Positions 1-5,090 of a DNA stretch of 6,216 bases are shown in pieces. Each line of letters opens with the position of its first letter. The stretch's first letter is position 1. The notes beneath the pieces were generated by a model that was not told the origin of the DNA, did not search any database, and saw only the letters and a program-made list of their open reading frames with translations. This DNA comes from Verrucomicrobiota bacterium (GTDB taxonomy: Bacteria > Verrucomicrobiota > Verrucomicrobiia > Opitutales > Opitutaceae), in assembly GCA_023386835.1 (NCBI GenBank), contig JAEWIY010000213.1, positions 1 to 6,216 of the forward strand. The letters run 5' to 3'. A program made the translations under genes and the position numbers.

Positions 1-182
1 GTGCCGAGCAGGTAGTAGACGCCGGCGTCGAAACGCAGGTCGAGCGGACCGGACCAGCGCGGGGCCCACAGCAGGATGGCCAGGAGGAGGACGGCGGCGG
101 GGGCGGCGAATTGACGAAGACGCGAAACGGGAGACGTGGCGACCGCGGCGGGCGTGGCTTGGGCAGAAGGGACGCTGCTCAT
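1..182 (-). CDS. GT-C-type glycosyltransferase-like membrane protein, N-terminal part (runs off left edge)
   Basis: Reading the minus strand from the ATG at 182 gives 60 complete codons with no stop, running off the window edge. The first 23 residues are polar (Ser, Ala, Pro, Thr, then Arg at 21 and 23). A hydrophobic, signal-anchor-like segment follows at about residues 25-40. Next comes an extracytoplasmic stretch, LDLRFDAGVYYLLG at 47-60. An acidic residue just after the first membrane helix, followed by an aromatic 'DAGVYYLLGT' run, is how many bacterial PMT/ArnT-like (GT-C fold) lipid-linked-sugar glycosyltransferases begin; the acidic residue normally lies in the active site. The start lies 4 bp after the stop of the upstream glycosyltransferase-like gene, so the two are probably one operon. 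No Shine-Dalgarno motif is visible, so translation may be coupled. Coding status is well supported; the family call rests on only 60 residues. Confidence 0.72.
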   Translation of the reverse strand, partial: MSSVPSAQATPAAVATSPVSRLRQFAAPAAVLLLAILLWAPRWSGPLDLRFDAGVYYLLG

Positions 183-186
183 GGGC

Positions 187-2166
187 TCAGGAATCAAGGC
201 CAGTCTGATCCGAGTCGCGCGAGCGAGTCAGATGCCGGGCATTGGGGGCATGGTCGCGGGCGGCGGGCGGGCAGTGGAAGATGACGGCCGAGGCATCCGG
301 CAGCAGCTCGATCGAGGCTCGCTCGAGTCGCGGCTGGATGTTGGCGTCGCGGCCCAGCCGCTCCGCGTAGTTAACAAACCGATACGAGAAAGACATCCAG
401 AGGTCGCTGACCGTCTCGACGTCCACGTCGCGAAAGATGGGCATCTTGCGCCGCGTATTGGCGATGTACGTGGCCTCAGCCGTGGCGAGATGCTGCAGGG
501 CCGGTTGAAGAAACTCCGGCAAGGGGGCGGCGGGTGGGGGCTGGAGCCCGCGATTGATCAGATCTTGGGCGACGTGGTGGCGCCACACGGCGTCGGCCCA
601 GCTCTCGATCTGCTCCCGGGACCCCGGCACGCCAGCGGTCTCCGCGGCCTGCCGGACGATTTCGGTCAACCCCGCCGTGACGACATGCCGGTTCTGGATG
701 AAGACGATCGGGCCTGGATAGTTTTCGAGAAAGCTGCGGCGAATCGGGGCGACGCTTTGCACCGGCAGCCCGGTCAGATACGCATAGACCAGCTGATCGT
801 TCGGGGTGGCGTAGAACCGGGTATTCGCGGGAAACTCACGGCTGGCCAGGGCGACCGCCGCTGGAGGGGCGAACGTTTCCGGCTCGAGCCGAAATCCCGG
901 GAAGGCCGCCAGCTTGCCGGTGCACGTCAGCAGAAGCGCCGCCAACAGCGAAGCGAGCAGCGGCGCCCGTCGGACTGAGATCGCCTGCGCGACCGCGCCG
1001 ATCACTCCACCGACGAGAACGATGCCTGCCACCTGCATCGTGAGCGTGAGCCGGTTCGGGAAATAGCTCGCCGCGGGCATGACCAGGTGCACGGCAAGGA
1101 ACCCGATCAGTATCCACGCCAGCAGCACTGCCGCGCCCCCACCCAGCGGACGCAGGGAAGACTGCAAGCGGGGCCAGCGCTGCAACAGGTGCAGCCGCGC
1201 GGCGGCGAGGCCGAGTATGGCCAGCGCCAGCACAAACAGGGAGTCGCGCCGCTCCACCAGGAAACGCAACCACTCCTGTCCGGATGCGAAGAGACCGGCG
1301 ACCTTCGGAACCGCGGCGGCCGTGATGAAGAATCCAGACCAGAGGGCCCACGGAATCGTGAGCAAGGCGGCCACGGCGAACCCGCCCGCGGCCTTGGGCC
1401 AGCCTTGTGGTTGGCGGAGCAGCCGGGGCAGCGTGACCAGCGCGGTCAGGGCAAACACGAGTGCCGAAACCTGATGCGTGTGGAACAGCAGCGCCTCCGC
1501 CGCGCCGAGCAGCAGGAAATCGCGCCACCGCCCCTGGCCGACCGCTCGCCAGAGGCACCAGGCTGCCAGCGCCGTCATCAGCAGCGTCAGGGAATAGTAG
1601 CGGGCCTGGATTCCGAAGAAGACGGCGCGTTCGCTGAGCGCGGCCCAGGTCACCGCTGCCACGGCTGCGGGGGCACCGGCCCAGTCGCGCGTGAGCCGGT
1701 ACACGAGAAACAGAAAGCCCGTCGAAAAGAGAAGCGACGGTACGCGGGGCACCAGGCTGCGTTTCACCCATTCCTCACGATGGCGGACTTTGGGTTCCCG
1801 TTGCACGTCGTCCGGCTCGACCCCGAAGACCTTCTGCGCGGCTGCGATCGCGTACAGCGGTAGCCAGCCGTGGTACACAGCCATCCCGCGCGCCGCATAA
1901 CTGCTATCCCTGAACTCGTGCTCGGGATCGGCGGGCCAAGGCTCGGTCAGGGTGTTCTCATACAACGGTTGTCCCAGATATTCATCCGCTGGATACCCGT
2001 GTTGGAGGATCGTCAGCGCGTTGATGCTCGATTCGGCCTCATCGACCCAGAACGGCGAGTTCAACGCTCCTGAGACACGCAGTGCCAGGCCGATCACGGC
2101 CAGCAGCAGGGCGAGCCGGGCGGCGCGAGATCGGTCAGTCTTTGGTGCATGGCAGGCTTCGGGCAT
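187..2166 (-). CDS. GT-C-fold (PMT/ArnT-like) membrane glycosyltransferase
   Basis: This 659-residue protein has about eleven predicted membrane segments (roughly 18-35, 143-158, 162-179, 191-207, 214-229, 232-246, 260-282, 308-324, 343-363, 378-395 and 401-418). A soluble, probably periplasmic, C-terminal part spans about 420-659. After helix 1 comes FWVDEAESSINA with Asp42-Glu43, the acidic motif typical of GT-C enzymes using polyprenyl-phosphate sugars. YHGWLPLYA near 98-106 and QARYYSL near 187-193 match conserved loop motifs of PMT/ArnT-like bacterial proteins. The inferred role is transfer of a sugar from a lipid carrier to lipid, glycan or protein on the outer face of the inner membrane; donor and acceptor cannot be read from sequence. 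ATG at 2166 is preferred. A GTG at 2175 would add three residues, and an in-frame TGA lies two codons before that GTG. No Shine-Dalgarno motif precedes either. A second, similar type of gene starts 4 bp downstream. Confidence 0.88.
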   Translation of the reverse strand: MPEACHAPKTDRSRAARLALLLAVIGLALRVSGALNSPFWVDEAESSINALTILQHGYPADEYLGQPLYENTLTEPWPADPEHEFRDSSYAARGMAVYHGWLPLYAIAAAQKVFGVEPDDVQREPKVRHREEWVKRSLVPRVPSLLFSTGFLFLVYRLTRDWAGAPAAVAAVTWAALSERAVFFGIQARYYSLTLLMTALAAWCLWRAVGQGRWRDFLLLGAAEALLFHTHQVSALVFALTALVTLPRLLRQPQGWPKAAGGFAVAALLTIPWALWSGFFITAAAVPKVAGLFASGQEWLRFLVERRDSLFVLALAILGLAAARLHLLQRWPRLQSSLRPLGGGAAVLLAWILIGFLAVHLVMPAASYFPNRLTLTMQVAGIVLVGGVIGAVAQAISVRRAPLLASLLAALLLTCTGKLAAFPGFRLEPETFAPPAAVALASREFPANTRFYATPNDQLVYAYLTGLPVQSVAPIRRSFLENYPGPIVFIQNRHVVTAGLTEIVRQAAETAGVPGSREQIESWADAVWRHHVAQDLINRGLQPPPAAPLPEFLQPALQHLATAEATYIANTRRKMPIFRDVDVETVSDLWMSFSYRFVNYAERLGRDANIQPRLERASIELLPDASAVIFHCPPAARDHAPNARHLTRSRDSDQTGLDS

Positions 2167-2220
2167 CGAGAGCACGAGTCAGTTGAACAGGAGGTCGACT
2201 GCTGCGGGCGCATCGCGGCA

Positions 2221-2254
2221 CGATCCGGTGGAAAGCACCGGCCGGGACGGATCG
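2221..2254. repeat. Nested inverted repeat in the glycosyltransferase leader
   Basis: CCGGTG (2225-2230) and CACCGG (2236-2241) form a perfect 6-bp stem closing a 5-nt loop, GAAAG on the plus strand. An outer pair, CGATCC (2221-2226) with GGATCG (2249-2254), encloses it, overlaps it by two bases and leaves a 9-nt unpaired stretch. It lies about 55-90 nt upstream of the glycosyltransferase start, so it would be in its leader if transcription begins upstream. The structure is read from base complementarity only. Confidence 0.5.
2222..2236 (+). repeat. 15-nt direct repeat, copy 1
   Basis: GATCCGGTGGAAAGC occurs here and again, exactly and in the same orientation, at 3699-3713. Both copies lie in non-coding DNA upstream of genes. 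This copy overlaps the 6-bp hairpin at 2225-2241; the second copy has no matching downstream arm. Flanking bases differ at both ends. A 15-nt match is not expected by chance in a window this size, although high GC raises the odds. Confidence 0.6.
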
Positions 2255-2273
2255 CAGACAATCGCAACGCCCC

Positions 2274-2292
2274 GACAGGCTCCAACCCTGTC
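2274..2292. repeat. 6-bp hairpin
   Basis: GACAGG (2274-2279) pairs with CCTGTC (2287-2292) across a 7-nt loop. It is one of four perfect hairpins within about 200 bp upstream of the glycosyltransferase operon. It has no adjacent T-run on either strand, so it is not a canonical terminator. Confidence 0.4.
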
Positions 2293-2334
2293 CGTTCTCA
2301 CCCGGCACCCACCTGAGGAGTTCGCCCCAGCGCT

Positions 2335-2356
2335 TTCCCGCCATTCACAGCGGGAA
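2335..2356. repeat. 7-bp hairpin
   Basis: TTCCCGC (2335-2341) pairs perfectly with GCGGGAA (2350-2356) across an 8-nt loop. It lies about 170-190 nt upstream of the glycosyltransferase start. No T-run follows on either strand. It could be part of a structured leader, a protein-binding inverted repeat, or chance. Confidence 0.42.
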
Positions 2357-2406
2357 TTCAACCGGGCTTGAAGGCTTTGTTTGCACTGCCATGGCGTCCC
2401 GTGCGA

Positions 2407-2421
2407 TCCCTTCTCAAGGGA
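2407..2421. repeat. 6-bp hairpin with 3-nt loop
   Basis: TCCCTT (2407-2412) pairs perfectly with AAGGGA (2416-2421) across a 3-nt loop, CTC. It is the most upstream of the hairpin cluster. No poly-T tract adjoins it, which argues against an intrinsic terminator. Confidence 0.42.
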
Positions 2422-2537
2422 AGAGCGCCTGTGTCTGGAGCGTGCTAAACCCTTGCCGCATAGATACATGGGGAGCTAATGGCCTTGTTTGACACCTCTG
2501 GGTGGCGGCTAAGACCCCAAAGGCCTCTCGGGTTCGT

Positions 2538-2590
2538 GCTCCGAAAATGGAGCGGCCTGCTCCTTGGGGTGAATAGGTTACCTCAGGAGC
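2538..2590. repeat. Pair of adjacent short inverted repeats
   Basis: GCTCC (2538-2542) pairs with GGAGC (2549-2553) across 6 nt. Immediately after, GCTCCT (2559-2564) pairs with AGGAGC (2585-2590) around a 20-nt loop that itself contains the palindrome AGGTTACCT (2575-2583). The arms of the two hairpins are similar, so alternative pairing between them is possible. These are short and may be chance in GC-rich DNA. Confidence 0.3.
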
Positions 2591-3006
2591 GTCTTGGCGC
2601 GATGCTCAGGCCGTCCCCGATAAATGATCTGCCGTCCTCCGCTAAGGGCGGTAAGCCGCTTGCTGACGTGAGTGAGGCCTCATCGGTGCGAGTCGGCCCC
2701 TTTCCCCGGTTCGGCGGCGAGGGGAGCACCTCCGCTGGATCCTCCACAAACCGGTCGATCTGACATGCAGGGGCCGGCAGCAGGGCTCGAAGGCGACCCT
2801 TGCTCCGGCTGACGACCGCCGGCGCGGAGGCGCTTTCCTGAAGCCGACCAACCTGGAAAGGTATGGGCCGGGTGCTGCAGCGCGTATCCAGGCGGGCGTG
2901 ACACCGCTGCTCGGCCGGTGCTGCCGGTGATGAGCAGCCAGGGGCGATGGCCTGAGCTCGCATGAACAACGTATTAGTTGTATCCAATATTCACTACAGC
3001 GGATAA

Positions 3007-3031
3007 CCGCAACGGGTGGTGCCGGTTGCGG
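3007..3031. repeat. 7-bp hairpin downstream of the DUF4870 terminator
   Basis: CCGCAAC (3007-3013) pairs with GTTGCGG (3025-3031) across an 11-nt loop. It lies just beyond the minus-strand intrinsic terminator. There is no T-run after it on either strand, so any terminator role is doubtful. Confidence 0.35.
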
Positions 3032-3055
3032 GTGGGCGAACGTCGGTGAACACGC

Positions 3056-3086
3056 AAAAAAAAGCCCGGAGCCATCGGCTCCGGGC
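3056..3086 (-). terminator. Rho-independent terminator of the DUF4870 gene
   Basis: On the minus strand a perfect 10-bp stem, GCCCGGAGCC (3086-3077) with GGCTCCGGGC (3073-3064), closes a 3-nt loop and is followed at once by eight T residues (complement of the A-run 3056-3063). It begins 23 nt after the TAA stop of the DUF4870 gene. No T-run lies on the other side, so it acts for minus-strand transcription only. It shows that the DUF4870 transcript ends here and does not feed into the glycosyltransferase operon. Confidence 0.95.
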
Positions 3087-3109
3087 AAGTTGGGGGAGAA
3101 GGGCGATCC

Positions 3110-3481
3110 TTATTCAAAGGCGCGGCCAAACCATTTCTCGAAGTAGGGTCCGACAAACGGCACCGGCTTCATCTGCCCATTGGCCGCGGCGATCAGGCCC
3201 ATCACCCAGAGGACGACCAAACCGAGCAGGATGGCCATGCCCACCAGCCAGCCCACGATCGGGATGAAGCCGAGAATGGCGTTGACAAAGAAGCTGGCCA
3301 CCCAGGCGAGCATCAAGCCGAGCGACTGGCGCAGATGGTACGCCCCGAGCTGGGTCTTCTTGTTGCTGTGGAGAACGATCGCGACGATAAAGCCGATCAA
3401 CGTCAGGTAGGAGACGATCGCGACGGTCTTGTCCTCGGCGACGGGTGCAGGTGTGGGATCAGTGGATACAGTGGTGCTCAT
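3110..3481 (-). CDS. DUF4870-family small membrane protein
   Basis: This 123-residue protein begins with a polar Thr/Pro/Ala-rich tail of about 17 residues. It then has three hydrophobic segments (about 19-37, 54-72, 76-97) and a short polar C-terminus containing KPVPFVGPYFEKWF (105-118). The motif AYHLRQSLGL at 47-56 between helices 1 and 2 matches the 'yHxxQslnl'-type signature of the DUF4870 (Tic20-like) family, as do the length and helix pattern. No biochemical function is established for this family, so none is assigned. ATG at 3481 is chosen. A GTG at 3544 would add 21 residues, but that extension is polar with Pro and Cys, is not typical of the family, and would overlap the inverted repeat at 3543-3584. 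No Shine-Dalgarno motif is seen. The gene is monocistronic: a strong terminator follows and the neighbouring gene is divergent. Confidence 0.9.
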   Translation of the reverse strand: MSTTVSTDPTPAPVAEDKTVAIVSYLTLIGFIVAIVLHSNKKTQLGAYHLRQSLGLMLAWVASFFVNAILGFIPIVGWLVGMAILLGLVVLWVMGLIAAANGQMKPVPFVGPYFEKWFGRAFE

Positions 3482-3542
3482 GGTTGAAGCGCAGGTTTGG
3501 GTAATTGGAACGTCACAGGGCAAGCGTTCCGTCGGGGTGGAC

Positions 3543-3584
3543 ACAACTCTTTAATGGCGGAAGTTTTGAAGGCGAGAGAGTTGT
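3543..3584. repeat. 8-bp inverted repeat upstream of the DUF4870 gene
   Basis: ACAACTCT (3543-3550) and AGAGTTGT (3577-3584) are perfect complements separated by 26 bp, about 60-100 bp upstream of the DUF4870 start. The spacing would suit either a leader hairpin or two half-sites for a dimeric regulator. The arms are AT-rich compared with surrounding DNA. Function is inferred from position only. Confidence 0.35.
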
Positions 3585-3698
3585 TACAAGGACTGTATCA
3601 AAAGCGCGCCGCGCCAATCCCATTATCGGGATGAAAGCGCTCGCTGTAGTGATACACTGGGCACGGCTAAAGTTTTGCAAATTGCGTTGCGGCGGATG

Positions 3699-3713
3699 GA
3701 TCCGGTGGAAAGC
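3699..3713 (+). repeat. 15-nt direct repeat, copy 2, upstream of cytochrome gene
   Basis: This is an exact second copy of the sequence at 2222-2236. It ends 23 nt before the cytochrome ATG, on the coding strand, so it falls in the likely leader. It contains GGTGGAAAG, too far from the ATG to be its ribosome binding site. It is not flanked by the complementary arm that makes copy 1 a hairpin. Confidence 0.6.
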
Positions 3714-3736
3714 CTGTATTTGGCACATCGTCTGCG

Positions 3737-4675
3737 ATGGTGCGCCGTTCCATGCATTCAAGTTCACGCACCCCGTCCCGCCGCTGGCTCCGCCTGATCG
3801 GCTATGGATTCGCCAGCCTGCTCCTGCTGGTGCTGCTGCTGGCGGCCGTTGTTTATACTGTCTCCGAAATCCGGCTACGCCGCGGCCACGACCTCAAGGT
3901 CGCTGCGCTCGCTGTGCCGGAGGGCGACGAATCGATTGCTCGCGGGCGCCATCTGGCGGCGACGCGCGGCTGCGCCGATTGCCATGGTGCGGACTATGGC
4001 GGCCAACTGGTGGTGCAGGACCCGTTGATCGGACAACTCGCCGGGCCAAACATCACGCGGGGCAGGGGCGGTCTGCCGGCCAATGTCGAGGACGCGGACC
4101 TCGTGCGTGCGATCCGGCACGGCGTGGCGGCGGACGGGCGCGCCCTCGTCATGATGCCGTCAGAGGAATACAGCCAGCTGAGTGACGAAGATTTGGGTGC
4201 GTTGATCGCTTTCCTGAAGGCGCAGCCGGCGGTCGATCGAGAGCGGGTGCCGATCAAGGTCGGACCGCTGGCGCGGGCGCTGATTGTGGCGGGCCAGATT
4301 CGCCTGGCCGCAGAGCACATCGATCACGTCACGCCGCGGCCGACGCGCGTTGAAGCGAACGTGAGCGCCGCCTATGGTCAATACCTCGCGGCCACCTGCA
4401 CGGGCTGCCACGGGAGCAATCTTTCGGGCGGTCGGATTCCCGGTGGCGCTCCGGATTGGCCGCAAGCGGCCAATCTGACCCCGCATGAAACCGGGCGTCT
4501 GGCGGCCTGGACCGAGCAGGACTTCTTTGGCGCGCTCCGCCAGCAGGAGCGTCCCGACGGTTCAAAGCTGCACCCGGCGATGCCGGCCGGTTTTGGCCAG
4601 CTGACGGACGACGAATTGAAGGCGCTGTGGCTCTTCCTGCGGTCTCTGCCCGCCGTGGCGACCGGGACGCGCTGA
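3737..4675 (+). CDS. Membrane-anchored diheme cytochrome c
   Basis: This 312-residue protein has an Arg-rich N-terminus, then an uncleaved-looking membrane anchor at about 21-41 (a run of Leu, Ala and Val), so the rest should face the periplasm. Two class I cytochrome c domains follow. The first has heme-binding C79-A-D-C-H83 and a likely axial Met at 139 or 140, before the SDEDLGALIAFL helix. The second has C221-T-G-C-H225 and likely axial Met282 in LHPAMPAGFG, before DDELKALWLFL. The repeated 'Leu-(Ser/Thr)-Asp-(Glu/Asp)-(Asp/Glu)-Leu' helix after each Met supports two similar domains. It resembles the cytochrome subunits that take electrons from periplasmic dehydrogenases, but no dehydrogenase or oxidase gene is in the window, so its partner is unknown. 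ATG at 3737 is used; ATG at 3752 is an alternative five residues in. No Shine-Dalgarno motif is evident. Confidence 0.93.
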   Translation: MVRRSMHSSSRTPSRRWLRLIGYGFASLLLLVLLLAAVVYTVSEIRLRRGHDLKVAALAVPEGDESIARGRHLAATRGCADCHGADYGGQLVVQDPLIGQLAGPNITRGRGGLPANVEDADLVRAIRHGVAADGRALVMMPSEEYSQLSDEDLGALIAFLKAQPAVDRERVPIKVGPLARALIVAGQIRLAAEHIDHVTPRPTRVEANVSAAYGQYLAATCTGCHGSNLSGGRIPGGAPDWPQAANLTPHETGRLAAWTEQDFFGALRQQERPDGSKLHPAMPAGFGQLTDDELKALWLFLRSLPAVATGTR

Positions 4676-4677
4676 GA

Positions 4678-4980
4678 CTAGACGAACGCGGCTGCCGGCC
4701 GCGGAGCGTCCATCACGATGAGTTCCCGTCGAGACGACGGAGAGTCGCCTTGCCTCAGATCCTGCAACAGGGTCACCGCACAGATCAGGTTGCGTAGCTG
4801 ATGGCCCAGCTGTTGCGCCAGGTCTTGATCGCCTGGTTGCTCGTTGGGCGTTCCCAATCGCGCTCCGACCTTGTCCAGCTGTTCAGCCAGCGGGGCGAGC
4901 AGGGGATGGGCCCGAACATGCGCAAGGCGCGGTGGCGGTACGCGCGGCGTAACTGGAGGCTGCGAGAGCAGGCCATTCAT
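4678..4980 (-). CDS. Possible small hypothetical protein with an H-box-like helix
   Basis: This 100-codon ORF starts at ATG 4980, five codons after an in-frame TAG, and ends 2 bp from the stop of the convergent cytochrome gene. Residues 1-27 are rich in Pro and Arg. The middle reads as an amphipathic helical protein (LLAPLAEQLDKVGARLG, then LAQQLGHQLRNLICAVTLLQDL at about 54-75). HQLRN resembles the H-box of histidine kinases (usual form HELRNPL), but there is no room for an ATPase domain, so this is a resemblance, not an assignment. Codon use (many CTG, GCG, CAG) is compatible with coding. It lies 110 bp downstream of the transporter gene on the same strand and could be co-transcribed. An overlapping frame opening at GTG 5068 reads into this region, so a frameshifted or coupled longer gene is possible. 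I do not recognise a family. Confidence 0.42.
   Translation of the reverse strand: MNGLLSQPPVTPRVPPPRLAHVRAHPLLAPLAEQLDKVGARLGTPNEQPGDQDLAQQLGHQLRNLICAVTLLQDLRQGDSPSSRRELIVMDAPRPAAAFV
4687..4703. repeat. Hairpin at the convergent gene junction
   Basis: CGCGGC (4687-4692) pairs with GCCGCG (4698-4703) across a 5-nt loop, 12 bp after the cytochrome stop and inside the end of the facing small ORF. No T-run follows, so it is not a canonical terminator. Its place at a convergent junction makes a role in ending or protecting transcripts conceivable. Confidence 0.35.
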
Positions 4981-5090
4981 AGCGGTCAGAAGCTACGGAT
5001 ATCCCCGGCTCCTGGCTGCGCATTGCTTGGCGTAACATCGCCGTTCCCAGCTCGAACTTGGCCGTCACTCGTCGCGAAAGCCGGCGATCA

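Larger units (their letters stand above)
2167..3055. other. Long gene-free stretch upstream of the glycosyltransferase genes
   Basis: About 0.9 kb between the glycosyltransferase start and the terminator of the DUF4870 gene. Several ORFs of 60-150 codons exist on both strands, but they overlap one another, are rich in Arg, Ser, Pro and Cys, and resemble no family I know. The least implausible is on the plus strand at 2479-2763 (94 codons, ATG, GGGGAG 3 nt before it). It uses AGG, ATA and TTA codons unlike the neighbours and reads as non-coding. No tRNA, rRNA, tmRNA or RNase P signature was recognised. The part at 2961-3006 is clearly richer in A and T than its surroundings. The stretch presumably contains the promoter and leader of the glycosyltransferase operon, but no convincing -35/-10 pair could be placed. 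Short hairpins in it are listed separately. Confidence 0.6.
3482..3736. promoter_or_regulatory. Divergent intergenic region between DUF4870 and cytochrome genes
   Basis: These 255 bp separate two genes read in opposite directions, so promoters for both should lie here. The part at about 3545-3600 and again 3640-3690 is richer in A and T than the coding DNA. I could not place a convincing sigma-70 type promoter for either gene; candidate -10-like boxes lack a -35 at proper spacing. An 8-bp inverted repeat (3543-3584), a small palindrome ATCCC/GGGAT (3617-3632) and the second copy of a 15-nt repeat (3699-3713) are the visible structure. Confidence 0.55.

Noticed and set aside
136..978. Plus-strand ORF of 280 codons
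   Set aside because: It lies antisense to the glycosyltransferase gene, whose membrane helices and motifs are clear. The composition (many Arg, Gly, Asp) is typical of an antisense frame in high-GC DNA.
1087..1863. Plus-strand ORF of 258 codons and the overlapping minus-strand ORF 836-1771
   Set aside because: Both are other-frame readings of the glycosyltransferase gene, rich in Arg, Pro, Gly and Gln, without recognisable domains.
2189..2195. AGGAGGT on the plus strand as a ribosome binding site
   Set aside because: No ATG, GTG or TTG follows at a suitable distance with a credible reading frame.
2479..2763. Plus-strand ORF of 94 codons with ATG and GGGGAG upstream
   Set aside because: The GGGGAG is only 3 nt from the ATG, codon use includes AGG, ATA and TTA unlike neighbours, and the protein has no recognisable feature. 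Overlapping minus-strand ORFs (2583-2987, 2642-3088) are equally unconvincing.
2400..2960. Possible tRNA, tmRNA, RNase P RNA or riboswitch
   Set aside because: GGTTCG-like strings occur, but no cloverleaf, CCA end, tmRNA tag frame, RNase P conserved core or known riboswitch core could be built by eye.
2991..3652. 11-bp inverted pair TCACTACAGCG (2991-3001) and CGCTGTAGTGA (3642-3652) flanking the DUF4870 gene
   Set aside because: It looks like ends of a mobile unit, but several 11-bp matches are expected by chance in 6.2 kb; there is no transposase and no target duplication, and the terminator and gene between look native.
3505..4185. Plus-strand ORF of 226 codons
   Set aside because: It mostly overlaps the cytochrome gene in another frame; the cytochrome frame has two heme motifs and a membrane anchor.
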